Both the position numbers and the translations under genes were made by a program. From NCBI GenBank assembly GCA_021844725.1, contig JAKBSX010000062.1, positions 1 through 9,373 of the forward strand: 9,373 bases of DNA. Direction: 5' to 3'. Every line of letters starts with the position of its first letter. Positions within the stretch are counted from its first letter, which is position 1. Below, piece by piece: positions 1 to 6,017 of this stretch. Under the pieces are notes generated by a model, which ran no database searches, was not told where the DNA came from, and saw only the letters and a list, made by a program, of their open reading frames with translations. This stretch comes from Actinomycetes bacterium. GTDB lineage: Bacteria; Actinomycetota; Acidimicrobiia; Acidimicrobiales; Acidimicrobiaceae.

Positions 1-1
1 G

Positions 2-397
2 GGAACCAAAGACAACCCAGGTAAGAACGTAGCCCAGAAGAGAGGGCTGAATAGATCCCAAGCCTGGACACTATTCAGAAAGAGACTGAAGGACAAAGCA
101 GCTAGTGCAACTTCTCCCGTACTTGTTATACCCATAAATCCTAAGTTCACATCTCAAACCTGTCCCCAGTGCGAAGAAGTAGCTAAAGACAACCGTAAGA
201 GCCAAGCGGTCTTTAGCTGCATCGTCTGTGGACATACCACTAATGCAAATATCAACACAGCAAAGAACATTCTCACCGCAGGACTGGGTCCCCTTTGGGG
301 GGTCACAGGACGCAGATGGACACTGCAGCAAAAGCCCACAGGGGCTGAGCACAGCGGCCCAGTGAAGCGTCAACTCTCTGAAGGACGAGTGGCATGA
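2..397 (+). CDS. tnpB: TnpB RNA-guided endonuclease, C-terminal part (5' end off window)
   Basis: The frame beginning at base 2 is open to TGA 395-397 and gives 131 residues. It contains the TnpB motifs G-K-N-V..G-L-N-R, then a zinc ribbon C-P-Q-C (codons from about 155) and C-I-V-C-G-H (about 218-235), then N-A-N-I-N-T-A-K-N-I. This is the RuvC-III region plus zinc finger of IS200/IS605 TnpB, a transposon-encoded nuclease guided by an RNA from the element's own 3' end. The family motif is N-A-D-V-N-A-A-x-N-I, where Asp is the third catalytic carboxylate. Here codon 248-250 is AAT (Asn), so cleavage activity is probably lost. The preceding Glu of RuvC-II lies just outside the window. The tail after A-K-N-I-L is about 40 residues long and poorly conserved. 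The stop overlaps the next gene's ATG (ATGA, 394-397). Confidence 0.88.
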   Translation, partial: GTKDNPGKNVAQKRGLNRSQAWTLFRKRLKDKAASATSPVLVIPINPKFTSQTCPQCEEVAKDNRKSQAVFSCIVCGHTTNANINTAKNILTAGLGPLWGVTGRRWTLQQKPTGAEHSGPVKRQLSEGRVA

Positions 398-870
398 GCA
401 TAACTGGTTCTCAGGAATCCTCCGGATTTATCCGTGGGGAGGAAATCAAAATAAAAAGAATTCTTGTAGGTGTTGATAGTTCGTCCGAATCCAAGCAGGC
501 CTTGGCATTCGCGATAGAAATTGCTCGCCCTATCAACGCAGAAGTAATAGCCTGTCACGCAATTGGAAAGCTGACTACCATATCCCAGGGACACCTGACG
601 CCAATACACCAGTACCGCCTGAAAATAATCCAGGAGTTCGAAGATCAGTGGTGCGATATCCTAAACGACTCAGGGCTGCGCTCCCAAAAAATTATCGTTG
701 ACGGAAACCCGACTACAACTCTTCTGGCAATCTCCGAGGAAGAGCAGGCTGACATGATCATAGTCGGCACCAGAAGCCATTCGATTGACTCACTCCTCGG
801 TTCCACCGCCCATCAAATAATCGAACATTCACCAGTTCCAGTTGTGGTGGTTCCACCTAAAAATAGCTAA
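394..870 (+). CDS. Universal stress protein A family, first copy, start inside IS
   Basis: A 158-residue protein with one Usp domain (alpha/beta nucleotide-binding fold) from about residue 20 to the end. K-R-I-L-V-G-V-D-S is strand 1 with its phosphate-proximal Asp, and V-P-V-V-V-V-P is the last strand. The ATP loop of ATP-binding Usp proteins is G-x2-G-x9-G-S/T. Here it reads G125-T-R-S128-x7-G136-S137, so the second Gly is lost and the loop is two residues shorter. ATP binding is doubtful. The only ATG is at 394, inside the transposon and overlapping the tnpB stop, with AAGGA (381-385) eight bases upstream. Residues 1 to about 18 are therefore encoded by the IS right end. The native start was probably near 451, where ATA now follows GGAGGA at 438-443. 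It is tandem with a second usp gene 77 bases downstream and may share its transcript. Confidence 0.8.
   Translation: MSITGSQESSGFIRGEEIKIKRILVGVDSSSESKQALAFAIEIARPINAEVIACHAIGKLTTISQGHLTPIHQYRLKIIQEFEDQWCDILNDSGLRSQKIIVDGNPTTTLLAISEEEQADMIIVGTRSHSIDSLLGSTAHQIIEHSPVPVVVVPPKNS
419..449 (+). repeat. IS right-end imperfect palindrome
   Basis: CCTCC (419-423) pairs with GGAGG (438-442). Inside it CGGA (423-426) can pair with TCCG (431-434) across a TTTA loop. TCAA at 446-449 probably marks the element's end. In this family the hairpin is bound by the TnpA transposase, and it forms the 3' part of the guide RNA that TnpB uses. The palindrome also lies inside the predicted first codons of the downstream usp gene. 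Confidence 0.65.
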
Positions 871-947
871 CATAAAGCATGAAAGGACGCCGTATGGCTG
901 CCGATCTGCTTTGGGCATCAAACTACTTCAAGTCGAGGAGGATCAAT

Positions 948-1403
948 ATGAAAGTAAATAAGTTTGGGAAGGTGGTGGTGGGAGTCGATGGTTCTCCTAG
1001 CGCAAACAGGGCAACCGAATGGGCTGCTCAAGAAGCAGAGCTTCGTAATGCAAAGTTAGAACTGGTGCATGCCTGGAACTATCCAAACCTGGGCTACGGA
1101 GGATATGTCGCCGTTCTTGAAGATTTCGAAAATGATGCCAATGCGGTTCTCGAAGAGGTGGCTGCAAAAGTTCGCTCCGAGCATCCCAATTTAGAACTTG
1201 CGACTGCATTAGTGCAAGGTCCCACTGCTCAAACAATAATTGAAAAAGCAAAAGAAGCAGACCTGGTAGTGGTTGGCTCACGCGGCAAAGGCGGATTCAC
1301 CGGGCTTTTACTGGGTTCGGTAGGCCAACAACTTGTTCACCACTGCCCTGCCCCGGTGGTCATAATTCATCTCCCCGCCGACAAAGAAATAGATCAAGAA
1401 TAG
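948..1403 (+). CDS. Universal stress protein A family, second copy (canonical ATP-binding type)
   Basis: A 151-residue single-domain Usp protein. The frame is open from an ATG at 879, but ATG 948 has a strong ribosome site, GAGGAGGA (935-942), five bases away. It also puts K-V-V-V-G-V-D-G-S near the N terminus, as is usual. The nucleotide loop is intact: G110-S-R-G113-x9-G123-S124, with G-L-L-L-G-S-V. The C terminus is the strand P-A-P-V-V-I-I-H. By family knowledge such proteins are cytoplasmic dimers that bind ATP and aid survival under stress or growth arrest. Its regulation cannot be read from the sequence. The pair with usp1 suggests an ancestral tandem duplication, with the first copy diverged. 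An AT-rich 54-base gap separates it from the SDR gene. Confidence 0.92.
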   Translation: MKVNKFGKVVVGVDGSPSANRATEWAAQEAELRNAKLELVHAWNYPNLGYGGYVAVLEDFENDANAVLEEVAAKVRSEHPNLELATALVQGPTAQTIIEKAKEADLVVVGSRGKGGFTGLLLGSVGQQLVHHCPAPVVIIHLPADKEIDQE

Positions 1404-1432
1404 TACAGTCTGATTCTTAAAACAGATATTTA

Positions 1433-1449
1433 TCATTTCATAGAAATGA
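1433..1449. other. Small AT-rich stem-loop before the SDR gene
   Basis: TCATTTC (1433-1439) and GAAATGA (1443-1449) form a perfect seven-base-pair stem with an ATA loop, ending eight bases before the GTG start of the SDR gene. No T-run follows, so it is not a convincing terminator. It could affect translation initiation of the weak GTG start, or it may be chance. Confidence 0.3.
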
Positions 1450-1457
1450 GCTAGACA

Positions 1458-2204
1458 GTGGACCTGGGTATCAGAAACAAACGAGCGCTAGTAACTGGAG
1501 GCTCCTCCGGTTTAGGCCTTGGCGCTGCTAAATCACTAGCCGGCGAGGGAGTCAGAGTAGTAATAGCCTCTCGCTCTGAAGATAAACTCAAAGCCGCAGT
1601 TGAAAAAATCGACGGTGAGGTCAGCTACCTGCTCACCGACCTCACAGACCCGGAAAACGCACAACCGTTGATTGAAAACGCGACAGATCTGCTTGGGGGT
1701 TTAGACATCCTGATATGCAATTCGGGCGGTCCACCCCCTGGGGGATTTTTCGACCACAACATCGATGACTACAGGTCTGCGCTCGACGCCAATATGCTTT
1801 CCTCGATTGCCCTTTCGATAGCAGCTGTTCCAATCATGGAAAAATCAGGTTGGGGCAGAATTGTAGCCATAACTTCTCTATGGGTGCGCCAACCTTCGCC
1901 AAACCTGATACTTTCCAATTCGGCACGAACCGGATTAACCGCTTTCATGAAAACGATGGCCACAGCGGTAGCCGGGAAGAACATTACTGTAAATACCGTG
2001 CAACCTGGATTCCATGCCACCGCTCGATTTGAAGAACTAAATGGAGATAAAGTCTCACAGATAACAAGTCAACTACCTTCCGGATCACTTGGTTCACCCG
2101 ATGATTTTGGAGCACTAGTAGCATTTTTATGCTCTCAGTCAGCAAGATACATAAGTGGAACTTCAATTCACGTAGACGGGGCGATGTATGCTGGCTTAAT
2201 GTAA
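1458..2204 (+). CDS. SDR-family protein, FabG-like, lacking the Tyr/Lys catalytic pair
   Basis: A 248-residue short-chain dehydrogenase/reductase-like protein. The Rossmann motif is T13-G-G-S-S-G-L-G20. R39 after strand 2 (I-A-S-R-S) suggests NADP(H). N-S-G-G (88-91) replaces N-A-G-G, and the family N112 and S140 (A-I-T-S) are present. The Tyr-x3-Lys site is missing: thirteen residues after S140, where Tyr belongs, is S153, and the Lys position is R157 (S-N-S-A-R). This matches a known subgroup of 'BKR-like, SDR-like' proteins with a changed catalytic tetrad, so oxidoreductase activity may be absent or use another mechanism. The GTG start is chosen because it gives the normal N terminus, D-L-G-I-R-N-K-R-A-L-V-T-G. 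No good ribosome site precedes it (only GAG at 1448-1450). The Dabb gene follows after 35 bases. Confidence 0.88.
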   Translation: MDLGIRNKRALVTGGSSGLGLGAAKSLAGEGVRVVIASRSEDKLKAAVEKIDGEVSYLLTDLTDPENAQPLIENATDLLGGLDILICNSGGPPPGGFFDHNIDDYRSALDANMLSSIALSIAAVPIMEKSGWGRIVAITSLWVRQPSPNLILSNSARTGLTAFMKTMATAVAGKNITVNTVQPGFHATARFEELNGDKVSQITSQLPSGSLGSPDDFGALVAFLCSQSARYISGTSIHVDGAMYAGLM

Positions 2205-2239
2205 TTTTCGAATACCGTATGCCACCTGGAGGAACAACA

Positions 2240-2536
2240 TTGATAAGGCATTGTGTAATCTTTACCTGCAAACCTGAAGTTGACCAAAAAACATTGATTT
2301 CTGCGGTGGAAAAGGCTAACCAGGTTTTACCAGGCATCCCATGTGTAAGGTCATTTTCAGCTGGACTCGACCGAGGTCTCCAACCTGGTAAATCAGGCGA
2401 TCTTGCCGTTGTTGCAGACTTCGACTCAAATGAAGATGTAATCAAATACCTCGAAGATCCAATTCATCAGAACTATGTCCACGAGACGCTGTATCCAGTT
2501 ATTGATACTCGGATATCCGTTCAATTTGAGTTCTAA
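2240..2536 (+). CDS. Dabb-domain (stress-responsive alpha/beta barrel) protein
   Basis: A 98-residue protein beginning M-I-R-H-C-V-I-F, with P-G-I-P-C-V-R-S-F-S-A-G in the middle and D-P-I-H-Q-N-Y-V-H near the C-terminal third. This is the pattern and usual length (about 97) of the Dabb family, small dimeric ferredoxin-like barrels. Members include stress-induced proteins and some polyketide cyclases; the substrate is unknown here. The start is TTG 2240, with TGGAGGA (2227-2233) six bases upstream. An in-frame ATG at 2219 would add seven residues that include the ribosome site itself, so it is unlikely. The gene lies 35 bases after the SDR and is probably cotranscribed. Its TAA overlaps the tyrA stop on the other strand by four bases (CTAA, 2533-2536). 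Confidence 0.83.
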   Translation: MIRHCVIFTCKPEVDQKTLISAVEKANQVLPGIPCVRSFSAGLDRGLQPGKSGDLAVVADFDSNEDVIKYLEDPIHQNYVHETLYPVIDTRISVQFEF

Positions 2537-3531
2537 ATCGCAAGGGATTTAATTCTCACTTTCGATCCGATGACTTCAATTCCGCTAACAACTAGACCTG
2601 ATATTGAAAGGCTGACCAACTGAGAAGCAAGCTCATCTGAATAATCGAGTTCAATCTCATCAGTGAAAGCATCAGCGCTCTCCAGCTTCTCTCTCCACAC
2701 ACGTGCGGATTCCCAGGACTCGGCAAACGCATTTTGATTTGACACTCCTTGGCTTAGTCCATTTATACATTTCGTGAACTCATCTACTGTTTCCCTGAGA
2801 AATGGATTTGAAACTAAAAAAGGAACTGCCATTTTTGCCGAAGACATCGCCACCCGAGTGGCATCTCGAAAACTGCCCGCCGCCAGTACTGCGGCCAACT
2901 TTTCCTTGCCTGAATTGCGAACCATCTCAACTAACGCTATAGCTATGAGATGTTCTAAATGAGACACAGAAGCTACCAGCTGATCATGAACCTTGGGTTC
3001 AAGAACCATTACATTGGCGCTAAGTCCGCCTGTAATGATTCCAATTAAACTTATGAGCGCATCGATATCGAAAATAGCTGATCCTAGTTCTGTCGTCAAA
3101 ACCCAGCTTCTGTTGTCGAATAATCCTGGGCTTGAACCTGAAAAACCGGAGGTGGTATTCCCTGCCATCGGATGGCCCCCGATAAATGACACCCCGCTAG
3201 GCAGATTCAACCTGTTTACAGTATCCGTAATCTCCATCTTGGTGGAACCGACATCCGTCAGAACATGACCAGGCCTTAAATTAGGAAGCAGCTCCTCTAA
3301 AACCGACCCCGTCTGATCAACCGGCACAGCCAGAAAGATAATTTCAGCAAGACCAGAAAGTTCTTCCAATGATTCAACGGCTGTCAAACCCGAAGCCCGC
3401 CCCAACTCTCTGACGCTCTCACTTCGTGCATAAAAAACTACATCGGAGCAGGTGGAAAGGCTGCGGGCAATTGAGCCTCCAATCTGACCAAGTCCAATTA
3501 CGCCCACATTTGATAGCTTCCTGGTGCCCAT
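2533..3531 (-). CDS. tyrA: Prephenate/arogenate dehydrogenase (TyrA)
   Basis: A 332-residue cytoplasmic TyrA that oxidatively decarboxylates prephenate (or arogenate) on the way to tyrosine. The N-terminal Rossmann domain has G-L-G-Q-I-G (13-18). After strand 2, Y-A-R-S (34-37) lacks the acidic residue of NAD-specific enzymes, which hints at NADP use. D-V-G-S-T-K (93-98), G-G-H-P-M-A-G (H120) and S-H-L-E-H (190-194) are the conserved active-site blocks, and A-A-G-S-F-R-D-A-T-R is the conserved helical region. The last 45 or so residues are not a recognisable full ACT domain. ATG 3531 shares its A with the pheA stop (TAATG), so translation is probably coupled. The gene ends the operon, and its TAG overlaps the convergent Dabb stop. 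Confidence 0.93.
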   Translation of the reverse strand: MGTRKLSNVGVIGLGQIGGSIARSLSTCSDVVFYARSESVRELGRASGLTAVESLEELSGLAEIIFLAVPVDQTGSVLEELLPNLRPGHVLTDVGSTKMEITDTVNRLNLPSGVSFIGGHPMAGNTTSGFSGSSPGLFDNRSWVLTTELGSAIFDIDALISLIGIITGGLSANVMVLEPKVHDQLVASVSHLEHLIAIALVEMVRNSGKEKLAAVLAAGSFRDATRVAMSSAKMAVPFLVSNPFLRETVDEFTKCINGLSQGVSNQNAFAESWESARVWREKLESADAFTDEIELDYSDELASQLVSLSISGLVVSGIEVIGSKVRIKSLAI

Positions 3532-4466
3532 TATCCGATCCAGAATCTGGCAGTTTCAGGATTTAGTAGCCGTTCTTTATCTGATTCGCTGCTATTTTGA
3601 TCCACCGAACCCAAAGGCAACGAAGGTGAGGGAGTGGTCACCTCGCTCCCCTTCCAACGTGGATAAGACCCCAGAAGCTTTACCGAAGCACCGAACTCCC
3701 ATAAATCTTTCACAACTTGTCGAACTTCTGGATCAGATATATGTCCACTAAAAGTTATGTGAAAAGCATGGCTGCCAATCTTTGCCTGCAATGGCCGTGA
3801 CAATATCGAAGTCATATTTACCCCATGCTTGGCAAATCTCGAAGAAAGTTCAGCTAGAAAACCCACCCGGTCAACCGAGGGAGTGACAACTATAGATGTC
3901 TTATCATCTCCTGTTCTGATGGCAACATCTCGACCAATCAATACATACCGGGTCCTGATATCGGGAATATCCATAACTTGGCTTGAATTAATCTCAAGCC
4001 CTGCCGAAGCACCAACCAGAGGAGGAGCAAGTGCAACGACCGATGAATCTCGTTTCTCTGCAACATAACGGCAGGCTTCAGCTGTAGAAACTGCATGATG
4101 CACCTGTAGCCCTCGCTCCTTAATGAACTGACTGCACATGTCAAGGATTAAAGGATGAGAGACGACCTTTAGCACGTCGGCATTTGGATCTATCCCAAAC
4201 GCGAATATATCTTCAACCAGGACTACCTCTTCACGAATCAAAGCGGAAGTTGCGTCGAAAATCAACCGATCAAGTATTGTGGTCAGCTCCCCATTGGTCG
4301 AGTCCTCAAGGGATATAATCCCTAAGCAGCCCGGCATATAATTCACAGTTTGAATTATCTCCGCAACCGATGACATAGGGAGTGGCTCCGGATCGTTCAC
4401 GGTCGTTAAAAGCTCAATTGCCCTGTAATCTGAGGTACCCGAGGGACCCAAGTAGCAAACTATCAC
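3531..4466 (-). CDS. pheA: Prephenate dehydratase with ACT domain (PheA)
   Basis: A 311-residue monofunctional prephenate dehydratase that converts prephenate to phenylpyruvate for phenylalanine synthesis. The catalytic domain starts with Y-L-G-P-S-G-T (5-11). G-I-I-S-L-E-D-S-T-N-G-E (49-60) stands for the usual V-P-I-E-N-S-x-x-G, and T172-R-Y is the T-R-F motif with its essential Thr. A C-terminal ACT domain (about 190-270) should bind Phe, but its signature is altered. G-F-L (202-204) replaces the G-A-L motif, and I-L-S-R-P (221-225) replaces I-E-S-R-P, so feedback control may differ. A low-complexity Ser/Pro-rich tail of about 40 residues follows. The start is GTG 4466, with a weak TAGGA about eight bases upstream, and it gives the standard N terminus. 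It is translationally coupled to tyrA. Confidence 0.92.
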   Translation of the reverse strand: MIVCYLGPSGTSDYRAIELLTTVNDPEPLPMSSVAEIIQTVNYMPGCLGIISLEDSTNGELTTILDRLIFDATSALIREEVVLVEDIFAFGIDPNADVLKVVSHPLILDMCSQFIKERGLQVHHAVSTAEACRYVAEKRDSSVVALAPPLVGASAGLEINSSQVMDIPDIRTRYVLIGRDVAIRTGDDKTSIVVTPSVDRVGFLAELSSRFAKHGVNMTSILSRPLQAKIGSHAFHITFSGHISDPEVRQVVKDLWEFGASVKLLGSYPRWKGSEVTTPSPSLPLGSVDQNSSESDKERLLNPETARFWIG

Positions 4467-4525
4467 AAAAAAATCCTAGCTAATGGTAGAGTTATAAACC
4501 CGCATTTACTCCATCCATGTTATCG

Positions 4526-4557
4526 CTCAGAGGGTTGCACAAACCCCCAACTTTGAG
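4526..4557 (-). other. Bulged hairpin in the GH3-pheA gap
   Basis: CTCAGAG-GGTT (4526-4536) pairs with AACC (4542-4545) and CTTTGAG (4551-4557, one G-U pair). There is a five-base loop and a five-base bulge (CCCAA). It lies in the 110-base gap between the lipoprotein stop and the pheA start. On the minus strand no U-run follows, so it is a poor intrinsic terminator. It might be an mRNA-processing or partial-termination element in the pheA leader. No leader peptide rich in Phe codons was seen. Confidence 0.35.
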
Positions 4558-4576
4558 TATAGGTATACCGGGCGCT

Positions 4577-5812
4577 TCAGTAATAAATACACGAGGAAGC
4601 TACGCCCTTCAGTTCCAGAATCTGGCCGACTCTTTGCTCTGCCAGAGGCCTAGAAATCTGGTTCGTCAAAATAGCGTTAGCTAAAGCTGCACGGGCCTCA
4701 GAATAGACACTAAATTGGTTGGGATTTGATGAGGCCAGCATTATCAGGTCAGCGCCAGCTGCAGCCGAGTCAACAACCGCTTTAGAAATGTTCGGCTGAT
4801 AACTTTGAATTGACACAGTCTCAAGCGAATCAGTTATTACAACGCCGCCAAAACCAACCACAGACCGAAGTATCGACATAACTTTAGGACTTAATGAAGA
4901 GGGCACACCTTTAGACAGCCCAGGAACTGACGCATTAGAAACCATTACCATAGCCGGCATAGTCTTTAACTTTTCAAAAGGCACCAGCCCGGTGCTAACC
5001 AGTTCTTGATATGGCAAGGTATGAGCGGCCATCACATCTGTGTTACCACTGGACTGTCCGAGACCAGGAAAATGCTTCATCACTGGAATTACTCCAGCCT
5101 TTATCATGCCCAACATAAATCGCTGAGCATATTCTGCCGCAATTAAAGGTTGTGGTGAAAAAGAGCGCTTTCCGTCAGGATTTGTCCGGGACGGCCCGGC
5201 TCCGGCATCTAGATCGACCACCGGAGCAAGATCTACGTTGACACCTAAATTCTTCATCTTCAGTCCAACTGAGTAACTCATGTTCTCTACTGCAGCTAAA
5301 GTCATTGAAGATGCCATAGTTCTAGGCCACGGCATCGATCCAACCAATTCTGCCAGTCTCTGTATTGCCCCGCCTTCTTCGTCAGTCATAACCAAAGGAC
5401 GAATCCCCATAGGGGATTTTGAAACCAGGCTGGAAATTTCAGATTTTAAATCCTGGGAATTGGCGTTTCCCATCAGCACAATACCTCCGACCCCACTGCT
5501 AACCGCCTTGTCAGCAGATTGAAGCGATCCGATATCTGCCGAAGTTACCAACATCTGACCTGCTAACTCGGAATTGGTCCATTTAGCAATATCTACGGTA
5601 ATTGCGCAAGGATTTTTCACCAAGGTTGAAGTCGTAGCGGGTGGACCACCATGAAGAGCTTGCCCAGAGTTTCCTTTAATTTGCGAACCTGACAATTGAG
5701 AAACTGAGGCTTGAGACCCTCCACATGCGGATAACACACAACATAAACTTAGGAGTGAAAAAACAATCGTACAACGGGAAAATGCTGTCTTAGCTGATCT
5801 GAAACTCAACAA
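4577..5812 (-). CDS. Lipoprotein, glycoside hydrolase family 3 (NagZ/LpqI-like)
   Basis: A 411-residue exported lipoprotein. It has a basic N terminus, a hydrophobic core and a lipobox L-S-A-C30, then a Ser/Gly-rich linker to about 65. The GH3 N-terminal barrel fills the rest. D-E-E-G-G-A-I-Q-R (144-152) is the sugar-binding block, D-L-A-P-V-V-D lies near 195-200, K-H-F-P-G is at 246-250, and I-T-D328-S-L carries the expected nucleophile. NagZ-type enzymes release N-acetylglucosamine from peptidoglycan fragments. The acid/base loop is unusual: after K-H-F-P-G it reads L-G-Q-S-S-G-N-T-D instead of H-G-x-x-x-x-D-S-H, so specificity is uncertain. The frame begins with two TTG codons. TTG 5809 has the better spacing (six bases) from TGGAG (5816-5820), and 5812 is the outer limit. 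The tRNA-Val gene ends only 18 bases upstream on the same strand. Confidence 0.88.
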   Translation of the reverse strand: MLSFRSAKTAFSRCTIVFSLLSLCCVLSACGGSQASVSQLSGSQIKGNSGQALHGGPPATTSTLVKNPCAITVDIAKWTNSELAGQMLVTSADIGSLQSADKAVSSGVGGIVLMGNANSQDLKSEISSLVSKSPMGIRPLVMTDEEGGAIQRLAELVGSMPWPRTMASSMTLAAVENMSYSVGLKMKNLGVNVDLAPVVDLDAGAGPSRTNPDGKRSFSPQPLIAAEYAQRFMLGMIKAGVIPVMKHFPGLGQSSGNTDVMAAHTLPYQELVSTGLVPFEKLKTMPAMVMVSNASVPGLSKGVPSSLSPKVMSILRSVVGFGGVVITDSLETVSIQSYQPNISKAVVDSAAAGADLIMLASSNPNQFSVYSEARAALANAILTNQISRPLAEQRVGQILELKGVASSCIYY

Positions 5813-5830
5813 TCACTCCAAAACATAAAG

Positions 5831-5904
5831 TGGGCCGTACAGGACTTGAACCTGTGACCCCTTGCGTGTCATGCAAGTGCGCTACCAGACTGCGCCAACG
5901 GCCC
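5831..5904 (-). tRNA. tRNA-Val (GAC)
   Basis: On the minus strand the acceptor GGGCCGT (5904-5898) pairs with ACGGCCC (5838-5832), with A73 at 5831. The anticodon stem CTTGC/GCAAG closes the loop ATGACAC, so the anticodon is GAC (valine). The D-arm (GGCGCAGTCTGGTAGCGC) and the T-arm with GGTTCAAGTCC are normal. CCA is not encoded. It lies 113 bases after tRNA-Cys and directly upstream of the GH3 lipoprotein. Confidence 0.96.
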
Positions 5905-6017
5905 ATCGAACTACCATGATACCCCATCCACTCATGCGAGCAGACCGACTGCGACTATGAGGGTTGGAACCAATGAACTTTCGATTCACCTGGGACGTCA
6001 ACCCACAAATTCAATCG

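Larger units (their letters stand above)
1..449 (+). mobile_element. IS200/IS605-family element, 3' part with right end
   Basis: The stretch carries the 3' end of a tnpB gene and then a right-end structure. At 419-442 CCTCC pairs with GGAGG around an inner CGGA/TCCG stem with a TTTA loop. GGAGGAAATCAA follows, resembling the right ends of many actinobacterial IS605/IS1341-type elements, which end in a hairpin, GGAGGA and TCAA. I place the boundary at about 449. The left end and any tnpA lie outside the window. The right half of the hairpin carries a four-base bulge (GTGG, 434-437, depending on how it is folded), so the palindrome is imperfect and the copy may be decaying. Confidence 0.75.

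Noticed and set aside
71..373. Minus-strand open frames opposite tnpB
   Set aside because: They are shadows of tnpB, with Cys-rich, family-less translations. The plus frame has clear TnpB motifs.
879..947. Longer start of the second usp gene at ATG 879
   Set aside because: It has no ribosome site and its extra residues are unlike Usp N termini. ATG 948 has GAGGAGGA at ideal spacing.
2129..2239. Upstream starts of the Dabb gene at 2129 or 2219
   Set aside because: The first overlaps the SDR coding region by 76 bases in another frame. The second places the ribosome site inside the gene. TTG 2240 fits the family's length and N terminus.
2774..3268. Plus-strand open frames within tyrA
   Set aside because: They are antisense shadows of a well-conserved gene, with no ribosome sites or recognisable domains.
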